NCBI GenBank assembly: GCA_009667805.1
Contig: CM019071.1
Location: 51,903,514-51,967,513, forward strand
DNA length: 64,000 bases
Direction: 5' to 3'
Source: Leptobrachium leishanense
Lineage: Eukaryota > Chordata > Amphibia > Anura > Megophryidae
How positions within the stretch are numbered: the stretch's first letter is position 1; every line of letters begins with the position of its first letter. The position numbers were made by a program, and so were the translations under genes. The notes below the pieces were generated by a model. The model was not told where the DNA came from, ran no database searches, and was given only the letters and a program-made list of their open reading frames with translations. Shown piece by piece: positions 23,391-39,780 of the stretch.

Positions 23391-24751
23391 CAGGGTTATT
23401 CAAAGAGATCCGAATTGTGGCCAAAAGGTAACCGAGCAGTGAAATTCAGTGTACGGTTACCTTTCCTGGCCATTCGGCTATTCAGAGAGCAGGCAGTTCG
23501 CCAAATGTTGCCGAATTGCCTGCACATACAGTGCCTGTTCAGTGCCTGTTCGAGGGCAGGGAAATCCCCACAGAGAAACAATTCTTTGTCTATTCAGGCT
23601 GGGGTCAGACGAGCGTAGTGTTCACGTCCGTGATTGCGCCTAAAAGTACGTCCGTGATAGCATGAAAGAAAGTCCATTGGAGCCTGACACATGAAGTACG
23701 TCCGCACTGAACTGCGGACGCACAACGGCCGCGGCAAACGGACGCAAGGCAGGCAAGAACGTACAACTCCTAGAACGGCCGCACAAAGTGAGCTGCATCC
23801 GCAACGTCTGCATAGCTTTGTGTGTGAGTGATGGAGCATGGTCAGACGGACTGCATTTATACGTCCAGCATTTTTGACGGACAGAATGTTTTTTCATTGT
23901 AATTTATTTTTCCCTCCTACATCCGTCAAAAATAACTTCAGTGAAAAAACAGACTGTGTGACCACTACTGCGTCATCCGTACTGACGATGTCCGTACTGC
24001 ACAGACGTACAGTCCGTAGAAATCACGCTCGTCTGACCCCAGCCTAAGAGAACAAAAACCAGCAGAGAAAAGTTGCCGAATTGCCCTGCTGTGTGGTGGT
24101 TTCATGCAGCAGGTTTATTCAGGAGAATCCCATAGGCTTCAATGTTAAAAATATTCCCGTTTTAATTCAATATCTAATAAACCGTTTTTTATTTTATTCT
24201 GCAGTAAAAAGTCAATTTATTTATGGGTTTTTTTAGGATCTTCTAGGTATTTTTCGGGATTTTATTGCGAATTTCTTTTTCCGTTTTTTTTTTAAATCAT
24301 TTTTTCTTTTTTCTGTAACAGCCCTTTTTATTATCATTCATTGGATCATATGTAAATTTCAGACATTTAAGTTCTGAAGTTTCTTTGCAAACAACATTTC
24401 ACTTTTCAAACATTCAAGCGTACAGGTTTTTGTTTTTTCACTCCATTCGTCTGCGGTGTCGGCTTTTTCCGGCGACTGCTCTGCGCTGTGATCGACGGAT
24501 GCTCGGGTTTCTCTGGTGTGTTCGGCGGGGTTAATTCAGATGTTTTTGTGGGTTTCTGTTTGCGTTCGCTGGGTTTTGCGATGAGTGTTCGGTAGGTTTG
24601 CGGCGACTTTTCCCTGCACTACGACCTCCCTGTGGTGCTTGCTGAATACACCGCAGGGTCACCGAAATGAAATCGCCAAATTGCACCGAATTGAAGAGAA
24701 CGAAAAGTCACCGAACGTGGGGTGACTTTTTGATTCTCTTTGAATAAACCC
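23391..24751. mobile_element. CAGGGTTATTCA-ended element with a nested MITE
   Basis: Ends CAGGGTTATTCAAAGAG (left) and CTCTTTGAATAAACCC (right) form an inverted repeat. Copy B of the TTA-type MITE is inserted at 23597-24044. Reverse-complement homology to 3785-4499 supports it as an interspersed family. No coding capacity. Confidence 0.6.
23597..24044. mobile_element. TTA-type MITE, copy B
   Basis: Ends GGCTGGGGTCAGACGAGCG and CGTCTGACCCCAGCC are the family repeat with A-to-G (T-to-C) changes. Flanks are TCA and TAA, so the duplication is not exact here. It is nested in the 23391-24751 element. Confidence 0.6.
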
Positions 24752-24819
24752 AATAATGTTCTCTGACATCCCTTTCCTCCAATGCACTCACCCACCACAT
24801 CGATATCCTTCTGTTTCGC

Positions 24820-27008
24820 AGTGTGCGAATTCATATGCTGCATTAATTATACTGCAGAGAGATGCTTCCCAGCAATGTGTGGATTCATATGCTGCATTAA
24901 TTATACTGCAGAGAGGCGCTTCCCAGCAGTGTATGGATTCATATGCTGCATTAATTATACTGCAGAGAGGTGCTTCCCAGCAGTGTGTGGATTCAAATGC
25001 TGCATTAACTATACTGCAGAGAGGCGCTTCCCAGCAGTGTGTGGATTCATATGCTGCATTAACTATACTGCAGAGAGGCGCTTCCCAGCAGTATGTGGAT
25101 TCATATGCTGCATTAATTATACCACAGAGAGGCGCTTCCCAGCAGTGTGTGGATTCATATGCTGCATTAATTATACAGCAGAGAGGTGCTTCCCAGCAGT
25201 GTGTGGATTCATATGCTGCATTAATTATACTGCAGAGAGGCGCTTCCCAGCAGTGTGTGGATTCATATGCTGCAATAATTATAATGTAGAGAGGCGCTTC
25301 CCAGCAGTGTGTGGATTCATATGCTGCATTAATTATACAGCAGAGAGGTGTTTCCCAGCAGTGTGTAGATTCATATTCTGCATTAATTATACAGCAGAGA
25401 GGCGCTTCCCCGCAGTGTGTGGATTCATATGCTGCATCAATTATACTGCAGAGAGGCGCTTCCCAGCAGTGTGTGGATTCATATGCTGCATTAATTATAC
25501 TGCAGAGAGGCATTTCCCTGCAGTGTGTGGATTCATATGCTGCATTAATTATACTGCAGAGAGGTGCTTCAAAGCAGTGTGTGGATTCATATGCTGCATT
25601 AATTATACCGCAGAGAGGTGCTTCCCAGCAGTGTGTGGATTCATATGCTGCATTAATTATAATGTAGAGAGGCGCTTCCCAGCAGTGTGTGGATTCATAT
25701 GCTGCATTAATTATACTGCAGAGAGGTGCTTCCCAGCAGTGTGTGGATTCATATGCTGCATTAATTATAATGTAGAGAGGCGCTTCCCAGCAGTGTGTGG
25801 ATTCATATGCTGCATTAATTATACTGCAGAGAGGCGCTTCCCAGCAGTGTGTGGATTCATATGCTGCATTAATTATACCGCAGAGAGGCGCTTCCCAGCA
25901 GTGTGTGGATTCATATGCTGCATTAATTATAATGTAGAGAGGCGCTTCCCAGCAGTGTGTGGATTCATATGCTGCATTAATTATACTGCAGAGAGGTGCT
26001 TCCCAGCAGTGTGTGGATTCATATGCTGCATTAATTATAATGTAGAGAGGCGCTTCCCAGCAGTGTGTGGATTCATATGCTGCATTAATTATACTGCAGA
26101 GAGGCGCTTCTTCCCAGCAGTGTGTGGATTCATATGCTGCATTAATTATACTGCAGAGAGGCGCTGCCCGGCACTGTGTGGATTCATATGCTGCATTAAT
26201 TATACCGCAGAGAGGCGCTTCCCAGCAGTGTGGGGATCATATGCTGCATTAATTATACCTCAGAGAGGTGCTTCCCAGCAGTGTGGGGATTCATATGCTG
26301 CATTAATTATACCTCAGAGAGGCGCTTCCCAGCAGTGTGGGGATTCATATGCTGCATTAATTATACCTCAGAGAGGCGCTTCCCAGCAGTGTGGGGATTC
26401 ATATGCTGCATTAATTATACCTCAGAGAGGTGCTTCCCAGCAGTGTGTGGATTCATATGCTGCATTAATTATACCGCAGAGAGGCGCTTCCCAGCAGTGT
26501 GGGGATTCATATGCTGCATTAATTATACCTCAGAGAGGCGCTTCCCAGCAGTGTGGGGATTCATATGCTGCATTAATTATACCTCAGAGAGGCGCTTCCC
26601 AGCAGTGTGGGGATTCATATGCTGCATTAATTATACTGCAGAGAGGTGCTTCCCAGCAGTGTGTGGATTCATATGCTGTATTAATTATACTGCAGAGAGG
26701 CGCTTCCCAGCAGTGTGTGGATTCATATGCTGCACTAATTATACTGCAGAGAGGCACTTCCCAGCAGTGTGGGGATTCATATGCTGCATTAATTATACCG
26801 CAGAGAGGCGCTTCCCAGCAGTGTGGGGATTCATATGCTGCATTAATTATACTGCAGAGAGGTGCTTCCCAGCAGTGTGTGGATTCATATGCTGCATTAA
26901 TTATACTGCAGAGAGGCACTTCCCAGCAGTGTGGGGATTCATATGCTGCATTAATTATACCGCAGAGAGGCGCTTCCCAGCAGTGTGGGGATTCATATGC
27001 TGCATTGA
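24820..27008. repeat. 54-bp satellite array, module copy 1 (about 40 units)
   Basis: The unit contains GCAGAGAGGCGCTTCCCAG, CAGTGTGTGGATTCATATGC and TGCATTAATTATAC. Because 54 bp is exactly 18 codons and several frames lack stops, one unit translates to an 18-residue motif (for example CGFICCINYTAERRFPAV) and gives open frames of over 700 codons on the plus strand and 240 on the minus strand. I see no start context, domain or splice structure, so I treat it as satellite DNA. Variants (GTGGGGATT; ATAATGTAGAG) recur in blocks, suggesting higher-order amplification. Confidence 0.95.
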
Positions 27009-27384
27009 AACCTATGGGATAAAAAGCCGTGTTGCTTTAAAAAAAGTTAGGAAACTTAAAATTTCACCCAAAAATGCCTAAAAATCCTAAAAAATAAATA
27101 ATTAAAGAAACGTTCATTCTGTTGGTAGTAATCTCCTTCCCATTCTTAAACAACCAATAAAAAATGAAAACCAACTGATCCGAATAACCAAATCAATCCG
27201 AATCGCCAAAAAGATCCGAATCATCGACACAATCCGAATCACCCATCCAAATCGCGTCAAAATTTCAGATCGATCCGAAGTTTTCGGCTGGTCAATATTT
27301 TGTTTTCGGAAATGCTCCCGAAATACAAAAATGGTGAATATCGACCGAATTTCAATTCGGAACGAAATGAATTGCACATCTCTA

Positions 27385-27387
<3 letters not shown>
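27009..27387. other. Module spacer with a hAT-like end, copy 1
   Basis: GAAACCTATGGGATAAAAAG opens the spacer. It then carries repeated GATCCGAAT/AATCCGAATC words and ends GAATTGCACATCTCTA, a terminus like the hAT element at 12619. The same spacer follows each satellite array (31923, 36679). Confidence 0.6.
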
Positions 27388-28660
<1,273 letters not shown>

Positions 28661-29207
28661 TAAACTGACAGTATAAACAGTAATATTTAATTCTTAAGAT
28701 AAATTATCTGTTTTGAACTATAATAACTCTTTTAAAAAACAATTGTCCTAGCTGAATGTCATACACTTTGCTTTTTCTAGATTTCCTGAAGAAACTGGTA
28801 AAAATACTAATTTAGTCTCAATTATATCCAAATACAAGTAATGCAGAGGCTGATATTAACTTATCTCTATCATAAGCCACAAAACTTAAATGACAAAAAA
28901 TACAAGCACAGAATATTATGTGCCTGGGCGTCACAGTCAGATTATGTGAGCTGACAGTGGACAAAAAAGAATAAAGGACAAAGTGGTGAAGATGGAAAAT
29001 TGGCCAACTGCATAAGTCAAGAGATGTCTTGGGGACCCAAATCTAAACATGACGTTAATTTTTTATTCACACACACCTTATACACAGCCTGAAGGTTGTT
29101 TTATACTGGATTTTAATTATTGTGTTTATTAAATATAGTTTATGTACATTCAACCATCATAAAGCAGGAATGGAATTTTCCACTCACTTTGATGCTCAAA
29201 ATGTTTC
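28661..29207. other. Unique module spacer, copy 1
   Basis: About 550 bp, nearly identical at 34031-34574 and 39236-39780. It contains ATGTCTTGGGGACCCAAATC, and its last part is also found diverged at 57945-58105. No gene. Confidence 0.6.
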
Positions 29208-29715
29208 GGCCCCTATTACATTCTTCGTACAGTGCGTTTTGCGTGCGCAAATGCGCATTTGCGCGATGGGCAAAACCCTTTGCGCTGAACGTCGTATTAC
29301 AACGTTTGCGCAAACGATGCGCGTTAACTATTAACGCGGATGGACCTGCGCGAGCGTGATGAACTGTGCGTTTCCTATACTTAACATTGTGAGCGCAAAT
29401 TCGTTCATGTGCTGGTACACTGGTATTTCAATCGATGCGCATCTTTTTACGAACAACGTTTGCGCGCATAATTTTAATGTCTTTGAAATGGCAAATCGGA
29501 AAGTTCTGGCCGAAACGAAAAACACCACAGTTACACATTCTACACATACCCAAACAAAAAAATTGTGAATTTGTGCATGATTTTTTTATTGCTGCAGCAT
29601 GTAAACTTAAATGAGCCAATTAAGGTAAATTGATGTCAATTAAGGTTCTTAATTCTGATTGGCTGAATCCCGCGAAAAAAATAGTCCGCACACTGATTTA
29701 CGTGCGCAATGGTAC
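29208..29715 (+). mobile_element. GGCCCC-ended GCGC-rich element, 3'-truncated (module 1)
   Basis: It starts GGCCCCTATTACATT as in the complete copy at 39781 and follows it to GATTTACGTGCGCAATG, where the next satellite array cuts in. It contains the strong palindromic run GCGCAAATGCGCATTTGCGC. Confidence 0.65.
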
Positions 29716-31922
29716 TTAATATACCTCAGAGAGGCGCTTCCCAGCAGTGTGTGGATTCATATGCTGCATTAATTATATAGCAGAGAGGTGCTTCCCAGCA
29801 GTGTGTGGATTCATATGCTGCATTAATTATACAGCAGAGAGGCGCTTCCCAGCAGTGTGTGGATTCATATGCTGCATTAATTATACTGCAGAGAGGTGCT
29901 TCCCAGCAGTGTGGGGATTCATATGCTGCATTAATTATACTGCAGAGAGGTGCTTCCCAGCAGTGTGGGGATTCATATGCTGCATTAATTATACTGCAGA
30001 GAGGTGCTTCCCAACAGTGTGTGGATTCATATGCTGCATTAATTATACCGCAGAGAGGTGCTTCCCAGCAGTGTGTGGATTCATATGCTGCATTAATTAT
30101 ACTGCAGAGAGGTGCTTCCCAGCAGTGTGTGGATTCATATGCTGCATTAATTATACTGCAGAGAGGTGCTTCCCAGCAGTGTGTGGATTCATATGCTGCA
30201 TTAATAATACTGCAGAGAGGTGCTTCCCAGCAGTGTGTGGATTCATATACTGCATTAATTATACCGCAGAGAGGCGCTTCCCAGCAGTGTGTGGATTCAT
30301 ATGCTGCATTAATAATACTGCAGAGAGGTGCTTCCCAGCAGTGTGTGGATTCATATACTGCATTAATTATACTGCAGAGAGGCGCTTCCCAGCAGTGTGG
30401 GGATTCATATGCTGCATTAATTATACAGCAGAGAGGCGCTTCCCAGCAGTGTGTGGATTCATATGCTGCATTATTATATAGCAGAGAGGCATTTCCCAGC
30501 AGTGTGTGGATTCATATGCTGCATTAATTATACTGCAGAGAGGTGCTTCCCAGCAGTGTGGGGATTCATATGCTGCATTAATTATACTGCAGAGAGGCGC
30601 TTCCCAGCAGTGTGTGGATTCATATGCTGCATTAATAATACCGCAGAGAGGCGCTTCCCAGCAGTGTGGGGATTCATATGCTGCATTAATTATACAGCAG
30701 AGAGGCGCTTCCCAGCAGTGTGTGGATTCATATGCTGCATTAATTACATAGCAGAGAGGTGCTTCCCAGCAGCTGTGGGGATTCATATGCTGCATTAATT
30801 ATACTGCAGAGAGGCGCTTCCCAGCAGTGTGTGGATTCATATGCTGCATTAATAATACCGCAGAGAGGCGCTTCCCAGCAGTGTGGGGATTCATATGCTG
30901 CATTAATTATACAGCAGAGAGGCGCTTCCCAGCAGTGTGTGGATTCATATGCTGCATTAATAATACCGCAGAGAGGCGCTTCCCAGCAGTGTGGGGATTC
31001 ATATGCTGCATTAATTATACAGCAGAGAGGCGCTTCCCAGCAGTGTGTGGATTCATATGCTGCATTAATTATATAGCAGAGAGGCATTTCCCAGCAGTGT
31101 GTGGATTCATATGCTGCATTAATTATACCGCAGAGAGGTGCTTCCCAGCAGTGTGTGGATTCATATGCTGCATTAATTATACAGCAGAGAGGCGCTTCCC
31201 AGCAGTGTATGGATTCATATGCTGCATTGATTATACAGCAGAGAGGCGCTTCCAGCAGTGTGTGGATTCAAATGCTGCATTAATTATATAGCAGAGAGGC
31301 ATTTCCCAGCAGTGTGTGGATTCATATGCTGCATTAATTATACCGCAGAGAGGTGCTTCCCAGCAGTGTGTTGGATTCATATGCTGCATTAATTATACTG
31401 CAGAGAGGTGCTCCCAGCAGTGTGTGGATTCATATGCTGCATTAATTATATAGCAGAGAGCATTTCCAGCAGTGTGTGGATTCATATTGCTGCATTAATT
31501 ATACTGCAGAGAGGTGCTTCCCAGCGTGTGGATTCATATGCTGCATTAATATATGCAGAGAGGTGCTTCCAGCAGTGTGTGGATTCATATGCCATTAATA
31601 CTTACTGCAGAGAGTGCTTCCAGCAGTGGTGTGGATTCCTATGCTGCATTAATTATACTGCAGAGAGGCGCTTCCCAGCAGTGTGGGGATTCATATGCTG
31701 CATTAATTATACCGCAAGAGCGCTTCCAGCAGTGTGTGGATTCATATGCTCCATTAATTATACTGCAGAGAGGTGCTCTCCATCCCACAGTGTGCGGATT
31801 CATATGCTGCATAAATTATACTGCAGAGAGGCGCTTCCCAGCAGTGTGGGGATTCATATGCTGCATTAATTATACTTGCAGAGAGGCGCTTCCCAGCAGT
31901 GTGGGGATTCATATGCTGCATT
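29716..31922. repeat. 54-bp satellite array, module copy 2 (about 40 units)
   Basis: Same unit as array 1. From about 31360 to 31800 the units have many single-base insertions and deletions (for example TTCCAGCAG for TTCCCAGCAG). This breaks the 18-codon frame and is either real decay or local assembly or read error. Confidence 0.95.
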
Positions 31923-32297
31923 GAAACCTATGGGATAAAAAGCCTTGTTGCTTTAAAAAAAGTTAGGAAACTTAAAATTTCACCCAAAAATGCCTAAAAA
32001 TCCTAAAAAATAAAATAAAGAAACGTTCGTTCTGTTGGTAGTAATCTCCTTCTCCATTCTTAAACAACCAATAAAAAATGAAAACCAACTGATCCGAATA
32101 ACCAATCAATCCGAATCGCCAAAAAGATCCGAATCAACGAAACAATCCGAATCACCCATCCAAATCGCATCAAAAATTTCAGATCGATCCGAAGTTTCGG
32201 CTGGTCAATATTTTGTTTTCGGAAATGCTCCCGAAATACAAAAATGGTGAATAACGACCGAATTTCAATTCGGAACGAAATGAATTGCACATCTCTA
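31923..32297. other. Module spacer with hAT-like end, copy 2
   Basis: Near-identical to 27009-27387, with small deletions and the same GAATTGCACATCTCTA end. Confidence 0.6.
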
Positions 32298-32422
32298 CTA
32301 TCTATCTATCTATCTATCTATCTATCTCTTATCTATCTATATCTATCTATATCTATCTATCTCTATCTATCTCTCTATCTATCTGTATCTCTCTATCTAT
32401 CTGTATGTATGTATGTATGTAT

Positions 32423-32460
<38 letters not shown>

Positions 32461-32644
32461 GTATCTATCTATCTTTCTATCTATCTATATGCATCTATCT
32501 ATCTATCTATCTATCTTAATATATCTGTATCTATCTATTTTATATTTTCTATATGTATCTTTTATCCTCTATATCTCTATCTGTATCTATCTACTATCTA
32601 TCTATCTATCTATCTATCTATATCTATCTATCCATCTTTCTATC

Positions 32645-32695
<51 letters not shown>

Positions 32696-32952
32696 GTATC
32701 TATCTGTCTTTATATCTGTATCTTTCTATCTGTATCTATCTATTTATCTATCTATATCTATCTATATCTATCTATCTGTATCTATCTGTATCTATCTGTA
32801 TCTATCTGTATCTAACTCTATCTATCTATCTGTATCCATCTATCTCTATCTATCTATCTCTATCTATCTATCTTTCTGTATCTATCTGTATCTATATATC
32901 TGTATCTATCTCTCTCTATCTATCTATATCTATCTATCTAAGTATCTATCTG

Positions 32953-32993
<41 letters not shown>

Positions 32994-33118
32994 GCATCTG
33001 CATATATCTTTCTATCTATCTATCTATCTGCATCTATCTTTCTATCTATCTGTATCTATCTATATGTATCTTTCTATCTGTATCTTTCTATCCGTATCTA
33101 TCTGTATCTATCTATCTA

Positions 33119-33181
<63 letters not shown>

Positions 33182-33215
33182 ATTTATGTCTTTATATCTG
33201 TATCTTTATATCTGC

Positions 33216-33251
<36 letters not shown>

Positions 33252-33286
33252 GTATCAATCTGTATCTATCTCTATCTTTCTATCTA

Positions 33287-33321
<35 letters not shown>

Positions 33322-33444
33322 ATATCTATATATCTATCTGTATCTATCTATCTATATCTATCAATCTATATCTATCTATCTATATCTATCTATCTATCTA
33401 TCTATCTGTATCTATCTATCTATCTGTATCTATCTATCTATCTG

Positions 33445-33505
<61 letters not shown>

Positions 33506-33506
33506 G

Positions 33507-33554
<48 letters not shown>

Positions 33555-33575
33555 CATCTATCTGTATCTCTCTGC

Positions 33576-33617
<42 letters not shown>

Positions 33618-33631
33618 ATCTATCTATCTGC

Positions 33632-33663
<32 letters not shown>

Positions 33664-33854
33664 GTATCTATCTATATGTATCTTTCTATCTGTATCTTTT
33701 TATCCGTATCTATCTGTATCTATCTGTATCTATAGATCTGCATCTATCTATCTATCTGTATCTATCTATCTATCTCTATCTATCTATCAATCTATCTATC
33801 TATCTATATCTATCTGTAGCTATCTTTCTATATATATCTGTATCTATCTATCTG

Positions 33855-33890
<36 letters not shown>

Positions 33891-34030
33891 ATATCTATCT
33901 GTAGCTATCTATATATATATATCTGTATCTATTTATCTGTATCTATCTATATCTGTCTATCTATTTGTATCTGTTACTATTTATCGATCATGCGCTATCT
34001 TTCATTATCTATCTCTGTCTATCATCATCT
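32298..34030. repeat. (CTAT)n microsatellite, module copy 2
   Basis: About 1.73 kb of CTAT/CTGTAT repeats, longer than the other two module copies. It ends in the same CTGTCTATCATCATCTAAAC edge. Confidence 0.95.
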
Positions 34031-34574
34031 AAACTGACAGTAAATAAACAATATTAATTCTTAAGATAAATTATCTGTTTTGAACTATAATAACTCTTTT
34101 AAAAAACAATTGTCCTAGTTGAATGTCATACACTTTGCTTTTTCTAGATTTCCTGAAGAAACTGGTAAAAATACTAATTTAGTCTCAATTATATCCAAAT
34201 ACAAGTAATGCAGAGGCTGATATTAACTTATCTCTATCATAAGCCACAAAACTTAAATGACAAAAAATACAAGCACAGAATATTATGTGCCTGGGCGTCA
34301 CAGTCAGATTATGTGAGCTGACAGTGGACAAAAAAGAATAAAGGACAAAGTGGTGAAGATGGAAAATTGGCCAACTGCATAAGTCAAGAGATGTCTTGGG
34401 GACCCAAATCTAAACATGACGTTAATTTTTTATTCACACACACCTTATACACAGCCTGAAGGATGTTTTATACTGGATTATAATTATTGTGTTTATTAAA
34501 TATAGTTTATGTACATTCAACCATCATAAAGCAGGAATGGAATTTTCCACTCACTTCGACGCTCAAAAGGTTTC
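34031..34574. other. Unique module spacer, copy 2
   Basis: Near-identical to 28661-29207. No gene. Confidence 0.6.
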
Positions 34575-35065
34575 GGCCCCTATTACATTCTTCGTACAGT
34601 GCGTTTTGCGTGCGCAAATGCGCATTTGCGCGAGGGGCAAAACCCTTTGCGCTGAACGTCGTATTACAACGTTTGCGCAAACGATGCGCGTTAACTATTA
34701 ACGCGGATGGACCTGCGCGAGCGTAATGAACTGTGCGTTTCCTATACTTAACATTGTGAGCGCAAATTCGTTCATGCGCTGGTACACTGGTATTTCAATC
34801 GATGCGCATCTTTTTACGAATTACGTTTGCGCGCATAATTTTAATGTCTTTGAAATGGAAAATCGGAACGTTCTGGCCAAAACGAAAAACACCACAGTTA
34901 CACATTCTACACATACCCAAACAAAAAAATTGTGAATTTGTGCGTGATTTTTTTATTGCTGCAGCATGTAAACTTAAGTGAGCCAATTAAGGTAAATTGA
35001 TGTCAATTAAGGTTCTTAATTCTGATTGGCTGAATCGCGCGAAAAAAATAGTCCGCACACTGATT
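34575..35065 (+). mobile_element. GGCCCC-ended element, 3'-truncated (module 2)
   Basis: Same 5' portion as 29208-29715, but the junction to satellite falls a few bases earlier, directly after GTCCGCACACTGATTT. Confidence 0.65.
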
Positions 35066-36678
35066 TGCAGAGAGGTGCTTCCCAGCAGTGTGTGGATTCA
35101 TATGCTGCATTAATTATACTGCAGAGAGGCGCTTCCCAGCAGTGTGTGGATTCATATGCTGCATTAATTATACTGCAGAGAGGTGCTGCCCCGCAGTGTG
35201 TGGATTCATATGCTGCATTAATTATACTGCAGAGAGGCGCTTCCCAGCAGTGTGTGGATTCATATGCTGCATTAATTATACCGCAGAGAGGCGCTTCCCA
35301 GCAGTGTGTGGATTCATATGCTGCATTAATTATACGGCAGAGAGGCGCTTCCCAGCAGTGTGTGGATTCATATGCTGCATTAATTATACAGCAGAGAGGC
35401 GCTTCCCAGCAGTGTGTGGATTCATATGCTGCATTAATTATACTGCAGAGAGGTGCTTCCCAGCAGTGTGTGGATTCATATGCTGCATTAATTATACTGC
35501 AGAGAGGCGCTTCCCAGCCGTGTGTGGATTCATATGCTGCATTAATTATACTGCAGAGAGGTGCTTCCCCGCAGTGTGTGGATTCATATGCTGCATTGAT
35601 TATACAGCAGAGAGGCGCTTCCCAGCAGTGTGTGGATTCATATGCTGCATTAATTATACTGCAGAGAGGCGCTTCCCAGCAGTGTGCGGATTCATATGCT
35701 GCATTGATTATACAGCAGAGAGGCGCTTCCCAGCAGTGTATGGATTCATATGCTGCATTAATTATACAGCAGAGAGGCGCTTCCCAGCAGTGTGTGGATT
35801 CATATGCTGCATTAATTATACAGCAGAGAGGCGCTTCCCAGCAGTGTGTGGATTCATTTGCTGCATTAATTATACCGCAGAGAGGCGCTTCCCAGCAGTG
35901 TGTGGATTCATATGCTGCATTCATTATAACACAGAGAGGAGCTTCCCCGCAGTGTGCGGATTCATATGCTGCATTCATTATAACACAGAGAGGTGCTTCC
36001 CCGCAGTGTGCGGATTCATATGCTGCATTCATTATAACACAGAGAGGTGCTTCCCCGCAGTGTGCGGATTCATATGCTGCATTCATTATAACACAGAGAG
36101 GCGCTTCCCAGCAGTGTGCGGATTCATATGCTGCATTAATTATACTGCAGAGAGGCGCTTCCCAGCAGTGTGTGGATTCATATGCTGCATTAATTATACC
36201 TCAGAGAGGTGCTTCCCAGCAGTGTGTGGATTCATATGCTGCACTAATAATACTGCAGAGAGGCGCTTCCCAGCAGTGTGTGGATTCATATGCTGCATTA
36301 ATAATACTGCAGAGAGGCGCTTCCCAGCAGCGTGGGGATTCATATGCTGCATTAATAATACTGCAGAGAGGCGCTTCCCCGCAGTGTGTGGATTCATATG
36401 CTGCATTAATAATACTGCAGAGAGGTGCTTCCCAGCAGCGTGGGGATTCATATGCTGCATTAATTATACCGTAGAGAGGCGCTTCCCAGCAGTGTGTGGA
36501 TTCATATGCTGCATTAATTATACTGCAGAGAGGCGCTTCCCAGCAGTGTGTGGATTCATATGCTGCATTAATTATACTGCAGTGAGGCGCTGCCCAGCAG
36601 TGTGTGGATTCATATGCTGCATTAATTATACTGCAGAGAGGTGCTTCCCAGCAGTGTGTGGATTCATATGCTGCATTG
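35066..36678. repeat. 54-bp satellite array, module copy 3 (about 30 units)
   Basis: Same unit. A block at 35915-36115 carries the variant CATTCATTATAACACAGAG in consecutive units, evidence of local amplification. Open frames on both strands (about 540 and 356 codons) follow from the 18-codon unit. Confidence 0.95.
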
Positions 36679-37054
36679 AAACCTATGGGTTAAAAAGCCT
36701 TGTTGCTTTAAAATAGTTTGGAAACTTAAAATTTCACACAAAAATGCCTAAAGATTCTAAAGAATAAATAATTAAAGAAACGTTCATTCTGTTGGTAGTA
36801 ATCTCCTTCCCATTCTTAAACAACCAATAAAAAATGAAAACCAACTGATCCGAATAACCAAATCAATCCGAATCGCCAAAAAGATCCGAATCATCGAAAC
36901 AATCCGAATCACCCATCCAAATCGCGTCAAAATTTCAGATCGATCCGAAGTTTTCGGCTGGTCAATATTTTGTTTTCGGAAATGCTCCCGAGATACAAAA
37001 ATGGTGAATTTCGACCGAATTTCAATTCGGAAAGAAATGAATTGCACATCTCTA

Positions 37055-37055
<1 letters not shown>
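36679..37055. other. Module spacer with hAT-like end, copy 3
   Basis: Same spacer as in modules 1 and 2, with the same order of blocks. Confidence 0.6.
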
Positions 37056-37108
<53 letters not shown>

Positions 37109-37193
37109 GTATCTATCTATATCTATCTATCTTTCTGTATCTATCTGTCTTTATATCTGTATCTATCTATCTATTTATCTATCTCTATTTATC
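37056..37193. repeat. (CTAT)n microsatellite, module copy 3, left part
   Basis: CTAT repeats interrupted at 37194 by the Tc1 element. They resume at 38814. Confidence 0.9.
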
Positions 37194-37195
37194 TA

Positions 37196-38811
<1,616 letters not shown>

Positions 38812-38813
38812 TA

Positions 38814-38843
38814 TATCTATCTATATCTATCTATCTGTATCTG

Positions 38844-38894
<51 letters not shown>

Positions 38895-39235
38895 ATCTGT
38901 ATCTGTATCTATCTATCTATCTATCTATATCTATCTATATGTATCTATATCTATCTCTATCTATATGCATCTATCTATCTGTATCTATCTATCTATATAT
39001 ATCTGTATCTATCTATCTGTATCTATCTATCTATCTGTATCTATCTATCTATATCTGTATCTATCTATATCTGTATCTATCTATCTATCTGTATCTATCT
39101 ATCTGTATCTATCTATCTATCTATATCTGTATCTATCTATCTGTATCTATCTATATCTGTCTATCTATTTGTATCTGTTACTATTTATCGATCATGCGCT
39201 ATCTTTCATTATCTATCTCTGTCTATCATCATCTA
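38814..39235. repeat. (CTAT)n microsatellite, module copy 3, right part
   Basis: It continues the array split by the Tc1 insertion and ends with the same CATCATCTAAACTGACAG edge as the other modules. Confidence 0.9.
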
Positions 39236-39780
39236 AACTGACAGTATAAACAGTAATATTTAATTCTTAAGATAAATTATCTGTTTTGAACTATAATAAC
39301 TCTTTTAAAAAACAATTGTCCTAGCTGAATGTCATACACTTTGCTTTTTCTAGATTTCCTGAAGAAACTGGTAAAAATACTAATTTAGTCTCAATTATAT
39401 CCAAATACAAGTAATGCAGAGGCTGATATTAACTTATCTCTATCATAAGCCACAAAACTTAAATGACAAAAAATACAAGCACAGAATATTATGTGCCTGG
39501 GCGTCACAGTCAGATTATGTGAGCTGACAGTGGACAAAAAAGAATAAAGGACAAAGTGGTGAAGATGGAAAATTGGCCAACTGCATAAGTCAAGAGATGT
39601 CTTGGGGACCCAAATCTAAACATGACGTTAATTTTTTATTCACACACACCTTATACACAGCCTGAAGGTTGTTTTATACTGGATTTTAATTATTGTGTTT
39701 ATTAAATATAGTTTATGTACATTCAACCATCATAAAGCAGGAATGGAATTTTCCACTCACTTCGACGCTCAAAAGGTTTC
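39236..39780. other. Unique module spacer, copy 3
   Basis: Near-identical to 28661-29207. Its last 180 bp are also homologous to the region upstream of the second gene (57945-58105). Confidence 0.6.

Noticed and set aside
24782..27022. A 746-codon plus-strand frame with an 18-residue repeat
   Set aside because: The periodicity comes from the 54-bp satellite unit. The opposite strand is also open, the array lengths are unstable, and no promoter or exon structure surrounds it.
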